Below are positions 1-8,383 of a stretch of 64,000 nt of DNA, one piece after another. Position numbers and translations under genes: made by a program. The DNA lies in NCBI GenBank assembly GCA_035353175.1, contig DAOPZC010000002.1, positions 62,001 through 126,000 on the forward strand. The letters run 5' to 3'. Below the pieces are notes generated by a model that saw nothing but the letters and a program-made list of their open reading frames with translations, made no database searches and had not been told where the DNA came from. Source of the stretch: DAOPZC01 sp035353175 (GTDB lineage: Bacteria > Verrucomicrobiota > Kiritimatiellia > RFP12 > UBA1067). Within the stretch, counting starts at the first letter, position 1. Each line of letters opens with the position of its first letter.

Positions 1-2912
1 TTGGGGTAGGCGTAGTAGGGGAAAAGCGGCCCCGCGATCGTTTTCTTCACGGCGTCGGCGAGGTCTTTGGGCTCTTTGCCGTACACCAGCTGGACATACG
101 GCCAGCTGAGGGTCCGTCCGGGCTCGGCGCGGTGCGTGAAGTTCAGGCCGGCTTTCGGGTTCTCCGCGCCGTGGCAGCGGACGCAGTAGGCGTCGAGCAC
201 GGGCTGGACGAAGCGCGGGAAGCTCACGGTCTCGTCCTGCCACGGAGGGGGCGCGAGGGTGCTGACGCCGCGCCGCATCGCGAGCGTCGAGGCGGGCGGC
301 GGGGGCGCGACGCGCGGGGTCTCGTGGCAGCCCACGCAGCCGCGGATTTCGCCGGGCATGCTGTAGGTGAAGGAACGCATGGTCTGCAGGCAGCGGCCTT
401 GCCCGTCGAGGAGCTGGAAGAAGAGCGAGCGGACCGCCGGGATCTTGAAGTAGACGCTGCCGTCCGCTTCGACGGGGACCGTGCCCAGGATCTTCTTGAC
501 GCCTTCGTCGTAGACGAACGAGATCGCCGGCGAGCCCGGCAGCTGGGCCGCGCTCAGCGGGACCGCGCCGCATTTCCGGTACGGCTCGGACTCGCGCATG
601 GAGGAGCGCCAGCCCGCGCAGTCGCTGAAGGTCGTGGAGCTGATCTCCACAACGCGCAGGGCCTTGACCAGGCCGCGCGGGATCGTCGTGCCTTCGTAGA
701 CGTCGGCGCTGTAGAGAGTCGCGTCTTCCGGCTTCTGGTCCGGGTGCACCATCCGGCCGGGCCATTTGACGGAGGAGGTGAGTGCCGGGGGGCGCTTGCG
801 GGGACGCACGGGCTGGGCGTGCAAGACGTTGTGGCTGCCCGCATAGAGCAGCTCCATGTTGCCGTCGTAGTCCATCAGGTAGAGCTTGAAGAGCCCCGGC
901 GCGGGGTCGTGCGCGAGCACGCTGCTCTGGCCGGTGCGGGCCGAGACGAGGAAGAGGTCCTTGCCGAGCGGGAAGGGGGTCTGGAACGCCTGATAGCATT
1001 TCGGCGCAGCGAACTCCGCGTTGTAGGGCTTGTCCATGGGGCCGCGTCCCACTTCGGACCAGGGCAGGTGCGGCGTCAGGTTGTAGAGCCCGTCGGGGTA
1101 GTTCATGCCTTCGGTCTGGTCGACCACGGCCAGCGGCCCGTCGTAGATGTTGTGGTGGCCGGGCGCGTGCAGCAGCAGGCGGAGCGTGCCGGGGATCGGC
1201 CGCGCGTTGAGCTGCATGTCGGGCCAGAAGCTCTGGTTGCCCCAGTAGGCGGAGGCGCCGGTGCCGTCGGGGTTGACGGTCCAGAGGCTCTGGATGCGGT
1301 TCACCTCGCGGTCGACGTACTCCCAGCGGGTGAAGAGAATGCGGCCGTCGGGGAGGAGCGAGGGCGTGAAGTCGGCCTCGTTGTTGGCGCTGATGAAGTA
1401 GATGTTTTTGCCGTCGCGGTCGCAGCGCGCGAGGATGAACATGCGGAACTTGGAGTCGCCGCAGCGCAGGAACTGGTTGCAGCGCGAGGTGGCGAAGACG
1501 TAGCCGCCGTCCGGCGTGTAGATCGGGTCGAGGTCGTTGTAATCGCCCTTCGTGATCTGGCGCGCGCCGGCGCCGTCGATGCCGGTCTCGTAGAGGTGAT
1601 AGGCGGGCTCGTTGGTCTGCTTCATGCAGAAGAGCACGCGGCCGGCGTCGAAGTCGAGGTCGGGCCGCCAGAACGCGGCCGGCGCGCCGGCCTGCGGGGC
1701 GAGCGTGCGGACTTCGGCGTCGGGCCCGAGCCCGTCGAGCACCAGCAGGCGGCCGCCGTAGACCGCGCAGTTCTCGGTGCGGTGGCGGACCTCGTGGTAG
1801 GCTTCCGAACCGGCGGCGTAGGGGTTGTCGATGCAGAGGACCGAGCGGAAGTCGACCTGCGCGTCGGCCAGCAGGCTGTCGCGCTTCAGGGCGCGGATCT
1901 CCAGATAGAGGCCGGGGGCGCCCCGCTCCGTCACCTCGTCGAGGCGCTGCTTGAGCGCGGTGAGCCGGGCGCGCCGCTCCGCCGCGCCGGGCTGGCCTTC
2001 GGCCGTCTGGCGCCGCAGGAGGCGCTCGGTCCGCGCCCACTCCTCCCAGGCCGCGGCGGCGGGCACGGCATTCGTGCCGCGCTGCAGCAGCCACTCGTCG
2101 CGGACCAGCGGGCTGAAGGTCATGGCGCGGAGGAACTCCGACGGCTCCAGCGCGCGCGGGGTGATGCGCACTTCGTCGATCCAGCCGTTGAAGGGACCCT
2201 CGCCCGCGCCGTCGCCGAGGCAGAGCTCGCCGTCGGTGTAGACGAGCGGGAACGCGGTCTGGCAGGCGCCGCCGCACGGCGCGTAGTCGACGTACATGCG
2301 CACGGTCTGGTTCTCATACGAGAAGGCCACGTGGTGCCACTGGCCGTCCTCGACGTCCACGCCGCTGCTGAAGCTCTGGTTGAAGCCTTTGGGCGACGGC
2401 CAGGCCGCGTTTTCGGGGTAGGTGTCGAAGCGCGTGCGGAGCTTGCGTCCGCTGACCGAGAGCGACCAGGTGGCGGAGTTGCGGGCGCGGTCGCGCACTT
2501 TGCCGACGATCAGCGGGTAGTCGTGGTGGACGTTGACCTTGATGAAGGCCTCGACCGTGAAGGCCTCGGGCCGGAACGCGCCGGAGGCCGTCAGGCGCGA
2601 CTGGCCATCGAAGAACAGCGACGCGCGGTTGTCGGGGTTCACGACCGCGCCGCCGCTGCCGGCCGCGATCTGGCGGGTTGGCGCGGGGACGACCTCGGGG
2701 CTGAACGCGGGGGCGCCTGCGGCGCGGCGCGCCTCCAGACCTGCGGGGCCGGCCGCGTTCGCGAGCGTGCGTGCGGCGCAGGGCGTCGGCTCGGCGGTCT
2801 CGCAGGTCCAGTAGACCGTGGCCCGGGCGGCTGCGGCGCTGAGGCCTGCGAGCGTCAGCAGCGCGGCCCGGGTCAGAGGGTGCGGTGGGCAGATCATGGC
2901 GGGCGTCCTCAT
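1..2912 (-). CDS. Exported LamG / beta-propeller / CxxCH protein (HzsA-related), 3' end outside window
   Basis: About 970 codons are visible; the stop lies beyond the left edge. The start ATG at 2912 gives a signal peptide (hydrophobic LTRAALLTLAGLSAAAARA); an ATG at 2897 in the same frame is an alternative. Residues about 60-250 look like a LamG/concanavalin-type domain (FFDGQSRL, WHHVAFSYENQTVRMYVD, IDEVRITPRAL). Residues about 380-780 carry TolB/PD40-like propeller strands (DLDPIYTPDGGYVFATSR, LLPDGRILFTRWEYVDR). Two CxxCH motifs, CVGCHE near residue 858 and CVRCHG near 910, could bind haem c. This order resembles the HzsA-related proteins of PVC bacteria, although the function here is unknown. 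It is the last gene of the minus operon, 97 bp after the DeoR gene. A second protein of this type, with an esterase instead of LamG, lies at 31842-35366. Haem binding is inferred from the motif only. Confidence 0.75.
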   Translation of the reverse strand, partial: MRTPAMICPPHPLTRAALLTLAGLSAAAARATVYWTCETAEPTPCAARTLANAAGPAGLEARRAAGAPAFSPEVVPAPTRQIAAGSGGAVVNPDNRASLFFDGQSRLTASGAFRPEAFTVEAFIKVNVHHDYPLIVGKVRDRARNSATWSLSVSGRKLRTRFDTYPENAAWPSPKGFNQSFSSGVDVEDGQWHHVAFSYENQTVRMYVDYAPCGGACQTAFPLVYTDGELCLGDGAGEGPFNGWIDEVRITPRALEPSEFLRAMTFSPLVRDEWLLQRGTNAVPAAAAWEEWARTERLLRRQTAEGQPGAAERRARLTALKQRLDEVTERGAPGLYLEIRALKRDSLLADAQVDFRSVLCIDNPYAAGSEAYHEVRHRTENCAVYGGRLLVLDGLGPDAEVRTLAPQAGAPAAFWRPDLDFDAGRVLFCMKQTNEPAYHLYETGIDGAGARQITKGDYNDLDPIYTPDGGYVFATSRCNQFLRCGDSKFRMFILARCDRDGKNIYFISANNEADFTPSLLPDGRILFTRWEYVDREVNRIQSLWTVNPDGTGASAYWGNQSFWPDMQLNARPIPGTLRLLLHAPGHHNIYDGPLAVVDQTEGMNYPDGLYNLTPHLPWSEVGRGPMDKPYNAEFAAPKCYQAFQTPFPLGKDLFLVSARTGQSSVLAHDPAPGLFKLYLMDYDGNMELLYAGSHNVLHAQPVRPRKRPPALTSSVKWPGRMVHPDQKPEDATLYSADVYEGTTIPRGLVKALRVVEISSTTFSDCAGWRSSMRESEPYRKCGAVPLSAAQLPGSPAISFVYDEGVKKILGTVPVEADGSVYFKIPAVRSLFFQLLDGQGRCLQTMRSFTYSMPGEIRGCVGCHETPRVAPPPPASTLAMRRGVSTLAPPPWQDETVSFPRFVQPVLDAYCVRCHGAENPKAGLNFTHRAEPGRTLSWPYVQLVYGKEPKDLADAVKKTIAGPLFPYYAYP

Positions 2913-3009
2913 TTCATTTGGAGCAACAGCAGCAGGAGCGGCAGGACGGGCTGTTTCGTCGTCACAGGCGTCATCCTCGGGAGTTAGGGGGGAGCCGGTG
3001 GTGAGAGGG

Positions 3010-3762
3010 TCAGACCAGCCGCACGTCCACGCCTTTCTTGCGCAGTTTGGCGACCTCGGCGGCGGGTGCGCCGGAGTCGGTGATCAGGATGTCCATGCGC
3101 GCGGCCGGCATGATGTGCGCGAAGCCCGCGCGTCCCAGCTTGGAGGAGTCGGCGAGCACGATGGTCTGCCGGGCCTGCTCGGACATCAGCCGGCACACGT
3201 CCGCGATTTCGGCGCTGTCGGCGGTGGTGCCTTTTTCTGACGAGATGCCGTCCGAGCCGAGAAACGCTTTGGCCACGTGGAACTGTCTGAGCTCGCGGAT
3301 GGTGGCGGGGCCGGTCAGCGCCTCGATGGCGGGACGGAACTCGCCGCCGGCGAGTGTGACCGTCACGCCGGGGTTGTTGCGGACGTGGGGTAAGAGCAGG
3401 GTTGAGTTGGTGACGATGTTGACGCCTTGCCGTCCCAGTAGAAAACGCGGGATCAGCGAGGTGGTCGTGCCGGCCGTGATCATCACGTCGTCGCAGTCGG
3501 CGATCATCTCGGCCGCCGCGCGCGCGATGCGGAGTTTTTCGTCCGTGTGCGTCCGCTGGCGTTCCGCCACGTTGGCGTGCAGCGTCGGCAGCCCGCCGCC
3601 GTGCTGACGCAAAACAAGCCCCTCCGTTTCCAGGCTTTTGAGGTCGCTGCGGATCGTCACCTCCGAGACCCCGAAGCGCCGGCTCAGCTCGCCGACCGAG
3701 AGCTCGGGGGCCTCCATCAGGGTCTCCAAAATCAGTTGTTTCCTGTTCCGTTTCTTGGTCAT
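3010..3762 (-). CDS. DeoR-family transcriptional regulator
   Basis: 250 aa. The N-terminus is a winged helix-turn-helix with the family signature (LSVGELSRRFGVSEVTIRSDL, then LRQHGGG), residues about 5-58. The rest is a DeoRC sensor domain (ITAGTTTSLIPRFL, IVTNSTLLL, FLGSDGIS, VLADSSKLG), which in this family usually binds a phosphorylated sugar. An in-frame ATG at 3810 would overlap the preceding gene and lacks a ribosome site. The ATG at 3762 follows GGGGGA at good spacing, so it was chosen. The gene sits 22 bp after the GH29-like gene and is probably the local regulator of this operon and perhaps of the divergent sugar operon at 14508-19331. Palindromes at 14281-14301 are candidate operators. 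Family call is secure; ligand and targets are inferred. Confidence 0.92.
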   Translation of the reverse strand: MTKKRNRKQLILETLMEAPELSVGELSRRFGVSEVTIRSDLKSLETEGLVLRQHGGGLPTLHANVAERQRTHTDEKLRIARAAAEMIADCDDVMITAGTTTSLIPRFLLGRQGVNIVTNSTLLLPHVRNNPGVTVTLAGGEFRPAIEALTGPATIRELRQFHVAKAFLGSDGISSEKGTTADSAEIADVCRLMSEQARQTIVLADSSKLGRAGFAHIMPAARMDILITDSGAPAAEVAKLRKKGVDVRLV

Positions 3763-3784
3763 GGTTTCCCCCGTTATCGGCGGT

Positions 3785-5233
3785 TCATTCGTAGATTTCC
3801 AGCTCCGCAACGGCCATTTGTTGGCCTGGCTGCTCCGGGCCGTTGGGCTTGAGCGCGCTCACGCGCACGTACCGGGCGGCGACCGGCGCGAAGGTCGCTT
3901 CGAACGGTTGCCCGGCGAGGTCTTCTGCCGCGGCGACCGTCTGCCACTTCGTCCGGTCCGCCGAGACTTGGATGCGGAGTTGCGTGGCGTATTTTCCGGG
4001 CGCGAAGGTTGTTTTGATGCGCCGGACGTTGAACGGCTGCAACAGGTCCGTCTCGTAGGTCCACGGCCACTCTTGACTGGCCAGTGCGGAGGTCGCGGGG
4101 TCACCGTCGACCCCCAGCCGGGAGAGGTGAACGCCGCCGCCGTTTACGGGCAGCTCGTGTGAGCCGTCGAGACTGAGCAGCAGCGTCGGCTTGCGGAAGG
4201 CCAGGTTGCCCGGCGGCGCCGGCGGCTGGGCTTTCATCGCGGCCAGCGCGGGGCGCAGCGATTTCAGCACCTCGAGTTGCGAGCGGTCGAGTCCGCCGTC
4301 GCGGTAGAGCAGCACGTCGATGGAGACCACGCCGCCCGCCTGATTGACGGCGAAAACATACTCCGCCAACTCCTGCTTGGGGTAGCGCACGCCCGGCTCG
4401 CCCCATCCGGCGGACAAGTAGTTGCCGGGCCGGTCCGCCCCGAGATACGAAAGGATGTGCCACTGTTCGCCGTTGAGCCAGCGTCCGGAGGGCTGCTCGT
4501 GGAAACGGTTCTGCTCGCCGGCCGTGAAGTCCTCGTGCCGCGAATAGGCCGTCAATTCTACGCCCGGGTTGAACGCGATGATCCGCTTGGGGTTCCCCGC
4601 CTTGAGCGCCCGCGCCAGGATGCCGAGTTTCTCGTTGTCGTAGTGCAGGTTGCCGTGGCGGACGTAGCAGCCGTCGACCCACCAGCCCGCGACTTTTTCG
4701 CCGTAGCGCAGCCCGTACTCTTCGGTGACCTCGGCCCATTTGAGCAGCCACGCGTTTGAAACCGGTGTCTGCCAGCCCATGGCGGCGTTGGCCTGGGCGT
4801 CAGACGAAGGTCCGTTGCCAGTCCAGTAGAGCATCAGCGGGATGTTCCGCGCGTGCAGCGCCTGGTAGAGCGCTTCGATCAGATCGCGCATGGCACAGGC
4901 TTCGCCGGGTTTGTAGCCGGTGATCCGGTCGAAGGCCGCGTTCGGCGCGATCAGGAAGCGTGAGCGCTGGTGCGTGGTGAAAATCACATAACCTGCGCCG
5001 GCTTCGGCCATCGCGGAGGCGAAACGCTCCGTGTCGAATTCGTTGACGCACGCGTTCCAGCTGGTCGAGCGGCCGAGGCTCTGGATCGCGTTGGCATTGT
5101 TCTGAAGCTCGTTCAGATAATGCACGAAAACGCCGAAGCCCGCGCGGCTGAACCACTCGGTCGCCGGATTATTGGCTGAGGCATAGCCGTCGCCGCACAG
5201 CAGCAGAGCCGTTACTATCGCAACAATTTTCAT
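3785..5233 (-). CDS. Exported GH29-like (alpha-L-fucosidase-type) hydrolase with C-terminal F5/8-type carbohydrate-binding domain
   Basis: 482 aa from the ATG at 5233, which begins a clear signal peptide (MKIVAIVTALLLCGDGYASA). An upstream in-frame ATG at 5293 would bury that signal and was rejected. Residues 25-330 resemble the GH29 fold: FGVFVHYLNE near the start, DTERFASAMAEAGAGYVIFTTHQ, and VAGWWVDGCY, whose Asp (about 187) sits where GH29 enzymes have their nucleophile. Residues about 355-482 form a discoidin (F5/8 C) domain (NLAFRKP, GVDGDPAT, LRIQVSADRTKW, ARYVRVSAL). The expected role is release of fucose or a related sugar in the periplasm or outside the cell. The family is divergent, so substrate is uncertain. 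It lies between the LamG gene and the DeoR gene in the same operon. Confidence 0.72.
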   Translation of the reverse strand: MKIVAIVTALLLCGDGYASANNPATEWFSRAGFGVFVHYLNELQNNANAIQSLGRSTSWNACVNEFDTERFASAMAEAGAGYVIFTTHQRSRFLIAPNAAFDRITGYKPGEACAMRDLIEALYQALHARNIPLMLYWTGNGPSSDAQANAAMGWQTPVSNAWLLKWAEVTEEYGLRYGEKVAGWWVDGCYVRHGNLHYDNEKLGILARALKAGNPKRIIAFNPGVELTAYSRHEDFTAGEQNRFHEQPSGRWLNGEQWHILSYLGADRPGNYLSAGWGEPGVRYPKQELAEYVFAVNQAGGVVSIDVLLYRDGGLDRSQLEVLKSLRPALAAMKAQPPAPPGNLAFRKPTLLLSLDGSHELPVNGGGVHLSRLGVDGDPATSALASQEWPWTYETDLLQPFNVRRIKTTFAPGKYATQLRIQVSADRTKWQTVAAAEDLAGQPFEATFAPVAARYVRVSALKPNGPEQPGQQMAVAELEIYE

Positions 5234-5295
5234 CGTCGTTTTCTGGCAGTAAATAACCACGCTCTCACACACCCACATGCCCACCCATACCATCG

Positions 5296-6861
5296 CTAAT
5301 AAATCTGGATGAGCGTGCCGGACGGCGCATAACCCGTGTCGAGGCCATATTTCGTTTCAAGATAGAAGCCGACCCTGTTCTTTTGCTTGCGCGTGAGCGT
5401 GACGCCTTCGTAGACGAGCAACTCGGCCAGATGGCCGCGCAGGAACAGGCCCTCGCTGCCGTTCAGGTGGTAACACCCGATCCGCTGCGTGTCGGCGATG
5501 AACGTCTGGTTGCCGAAGTCGTAGGTGTCGACCGCCTCGGTGCCGCCGTTGACGGCGACCGCGTGTCGGTCATTGACGGCGTCGAACTGGTACATGACCA
5601 CGTTGAAGGCGCCGTTGGTCAGCAGGCCGGGCACGGTGATGGTGCGGATGACATTGCCGCTGCCTCGTATCTGGAGGACCGCGTTGGTGGCGTGCTGAAA
5701 AGACGATTGGATGAGCTGGGTATCTGTCTTGCGGTGCGTGAAGACCATGTTCTGTTCCATGTCGCCCGGCCACTGGCGGAAGACGGCGAAGACGACAAGC
5801 TGGCGCGGGTCGGTCGTGATGGGCGCGTCCAGATAGTAACGGTCTGCGGCGCCGTAGGAGAAGCCCACGGCGGGCAGGCCGTTGACCATGTTTGTGACCA
5901 GCGTCGGGGTCTCGACAGCGACCGCGTCGTGGCTGTTGGTTGTCGCGTCGCTCCATAGGCGGATCGCGTCTAGAGGCTCGACGTCATCGTTCGCGAACAG
6001 GTCTTCATACGTGCAGACATCGGCCCGCAGCCACAGCTTGAGCCCGGGATTGTCTTCGGGCAGGTCGGCCGTCTGCGCGTCGCGCCCGACTTTGTAACGG
6101 CTCGCCAGATACCCCTCGATCCCGACCATTTCCGCCTCGCTCAGCGCGCGTTCGTAAATCATGATCTCGGCGATGTCCCCCTGCCAGTAGGCGGGGATGC
6201 CCAAGCCGCCGATGTACTGCGTGCCCGAGGTCAGGTCGGTGCTGGTGCCGAAATTGGCCGAGGCGGTCGCCTCTGCAGTCCGGGCGTTGCTGAAGTAGAC
6301 CCGGTTTGTCCAGACGGTGTCGGTGCCTTTGAAGAGCCGGCCGGCGTACATGCCGAAGGTGCCGGTGTGGACCTGAACGCTGAGCGCGTTGGCCGTCACA
6401 TTTAACGCGTTGCGGACGATGAACCGCAGCTTGCCGCTTGAGTCTTGGTCCAACTGCACGAGCGGGTTGCCGCTTCCCGTGCGGATGCCGATGATCGAGA
6501 CGTCGTCGTTTCTTCCAGCCTTGGCCATGGCGATGATGGTGCAGCCCTCGATGCCGTTGGTGAGCATGCGGTTGACGACGGTCATTCGCTGGCTCGACCC
6601 GTTGAAGCGCAGGGTCGGCCGGTTGTTCAGCCCCGGCTCGCTGGCCACGTACAGCGGCCCGGAAGCGGCGATGTTCGTCGCCAGATTGCCCTGCGCGGAC
6701 TGATCCGCCCACTCGGTCACATGGCCGCTCTCGTTCGTTGTTACGCCGGCGTCGGCCTTGACCCAAAACACGAGGTTGCTGATGGCGTCGGGCTGCGAGA
6801 CAGCCGACGCGTTGAGCACGGCGAATAACACGATGAACACACCATCGGCCAAGCTTTTCAT
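5296..6861 (-). CDS. Exported protein with two LamG/concanavalin-like domains
   Basis: 521 aa with an N-terminal signal peptide (VFIVLFAVLNASAVS). Two similar jelly-roll units follow, roughly residues 28-260 and 270-515. Each begins with a hydrophobic WVKADAG or LWLRADVC strand, continues with W-x-D-(Q/A), and ends in (D/G)HLAE(L/I) followed by a short helix and Y-x(4)-K-Y-G. Such domains usually bind glycans or cell-surface polymers; no catalytic motif is visible. The start codon overlaps the stop of the FAD oxidoreductase upstream by 4 bp (ATGA), so the two are translationally coupled. It is probably a surface binding protein for the substrate this operon handles (inference). Confidence 0.78.
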   Translation of the reverse strand: MKSLADGVFIVLFAVLNASAVSQPDAISNLVFWVKADAGVTTNESGHVTEWADQSAQGNLATNIAASGPLYVASEPGLNNRPTLRFNGSSQRMTVVNRMLTNGIEGCTIIAMAKAGRNDDVSIIGIRTGSGNPLVQLDQDSSGKLRFIVRNALNVTANALSVQVHTGTFGMYAGRLFKGTDTVWTNRVYFSNARTAEATASANFGTSTDLTSGTQYIGGLGIPAYWQGDIAEIMIYERALSEAEMVGIEGYLASRYKVGRDAQTADLPEDNPGLKLWLRADVCTYEDLFANDDVEPLDAIRLWSDATTNSHDAVAVETPTLVTNMVNGLPAVGFSYGAADRYYLDAPITTDPRQLVVFAVFRQWPGDMEQNMVFTHRKTDTQLIQSSFQHATNAVLQIRGSGNVIRTITVPGLLTNGAFNVVMYQFDAVNDRHAVAVNGGTEAVDTYDFGNQTFIADTQRIGCYHLNGSEGLFLRGHLAELLVYEGVTLTRKQKNRVGFYLETKYGLDTGYAPSGTLIQIY

Positions 6862-8372
6862 TTCACACTCCTGTCGGTTAGCATTTTATTATTGTCACGA
6901 GTCTCCTGGCGACATGCGCCAGCGTCCTGATCGATTTTTTCCGCCATGACGCGCCGGATCTCGGCCGCGTCCACGCCGCGGAGCGGGATCCGCTGGACGC
7001 AGGCGAGGTGGGCGGCGACGCCGGCGGCTTCGCCGAGCTGCATCATCGTGCGTGAGAGGCGGCAACTCGACGCCGCGATCGCGCTGAAGCTGGCCGCGCG
7101 CCCGGCGATCAGGACGTTTTCGGTTTTGAGCGGCAGCAGACAGCGGTAGGGAATGCCGTATGGGCCGCGTAGTTCGCCGCCCGGCCCGCCGCCGCCATGG
7201 TTGTCCATGGGGTGGTCCGCGAGGGCGATGAGGTCGCCGTGTTTTTGCCGCGTCACCCCGTCGATCAGGTCGTTCTGGTTCAGCACATACTCGCCCCGCA
7301 CGCGTCGGGACTCGCGGATGCCCATGACCGGGAAGATCATCTTCAGCCTGAAGCGGCGGAACTCGTCGAAGTTCGCCTGGCACCAGTGCCAGTGGGCGCG
7401 CACGCGGCGCGCGCATTCGGCGTAGGCCTTCTCAGGGCCGAGCTGCAGATACTCTTCGCCGCGCATCGTGGGCAGCATGTTGACGAAGCGGTCGCCGCCG
7501 GGATAGACGCCGACAAAGGCGTACGGAAAGCTCTTCTGCCACCAGCAGGCTTCAGGGACATCCTGCGGCAGCGGCTCGACGAGGTCCGGCTCTTTCTTGC
7601 CGAGGGGCGTGATGCGGTAGACGAGCGTGGCGCCGTTCATGCGGCTGACCGGCTCCGGCGGCGCGCCGGGTTCATCGAAGGCCGATTTCGCGTCGCGGCC
7701 GGACATGAGGTCGCAGCCGAGCTGCGCGCACAGCGCGCCGTCGGTGGCGTCGATGAAGATCCGGGCGCGGACGGTCGACCCGTCGGCGAGCGCGATCTCG
7801 CTGACGCGCCCGCCCGCGTGCTTGGCGGACAGAAAGGCGTTGTTCAGCAGCACGCGGCAGCGGCCGGTCGCGTTCAGCATCTCCAGCATTGTCGCCGCCA
7901 TCGCGTCCGGCTCGAAGATGACGCCGTGGCAGTGTTCGCGGAACCACGCCTCGTTGCCCATGCCCGGGCCGTGCCGCAGCAGCGAGTGCGCATAGGTCAG
8001 GCAGGGGTCGGTTTCGACGATGCCGCCGGGGAAGGTGTATTTTTCCCACGGCTTTTTCCACGAGCAGTGGCGGTCGAACCGGTAGACGCCGGCGGCTTGC
8101 GGGAGCTGGCTCAGGCGCTGGTAGACGCGGTAGGGGACGCCCGTGCCGCCCAGGCCCGGCTCCCAGTTGTTCACGCCGCCGAGCGTCGACGTGCCGCCCA
8201 GCATCGCCTGCTTCTCGACCAGCACGACGGACGAGCCCAGATGCGCGGCCGACCACGCCGCCGCAAAGCCGGCGCTGCCGCCGCCGATGACGGCGACGTC
8301 GGCTTCGACCGCAAGACCGTGCGTCAGGCGGACGGCCAGCGGAAGCACGAGCCAGAAGGGTGTTTTGAACAT
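6858..8372 (-). CDS. Exported FAD-dependent oxidoreductase (short form)
   Basis: 504 aa. A signal-like segment (residues 1-21) precedes a Rossmann motif at about 26-58 (ADVAVIGGGSAGFAAAWSA, then VVLVEKQAMLGG), which binds the ADP part of FAD. Later signatures of this family are visible: IFIDATDGALCAQLG, YRCLLPLKTENVLIAGR, and SAIAASSCRLSRTMMQLGEAAGVAA near the C-terminus. It lacks the extra N-terminal domain of the two longer paralogues at 8384-10381 and 12238-14247. The substrate is unknown; the operon context suggests a sugar or sugar acid. It starts 11 bp after the stop of the 665-aa paralogue. Confidence 0.85.
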   Translation of the reverse strand: MFKTPFWLVLPLAVRLTHGLAVEADVAVIGGGSAGFAAAWSAAHLGSSVVLVEKQAMLGGTSTLGGVNNWEPGLGGTGVPYRVYQRLSQLPQAAGVYRFDRHCSWKKPWEKYTFPGGIVETDPCLTYAHSLLRHGPGMGNEAWFREHCHGVIFEPDAMAATMLEMLNATGRCRVLLNNAFLSAKHAGGRVSEIALADGSTVRARIFIDATDGALCAQLGCDLMSGRDAKSAFDEPGAPPEPVSRMNGATLVYRITPLGKKEPDLVEPLPQDVPEACWWQKSFPYAFVGVYPGGDRFVNMLPTMRGEEYLQLGPEKAYAECARRVRAHWHWCQANFDEFRRFRLKMIFPVMGIRESRRVRGEYVLNQNDLIDGVTRQKHGDLIALADHPMDNHGGGGPGGELRGPYGIPYRCLLPLKTENVLIAGRAASFSAIAASSCRLSRTMMQLGEAAGVAAHLACVQRIPLRGVDAAEIRRVMAEKIDQDAGACRQETRDNNKMLTDRSVK

Positions 8373-8383
8373 GTGACGCTCCG

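Noticed and set aside
132..2987. Plus-strand ORF of 951 codons
   Set aside because: It mirrors the minus-strand LamG/CxxCH gene, has no domain signature and is rich in Arg, Ala, Val and Glu as expected for an antisense frame in GC-rich DNA.
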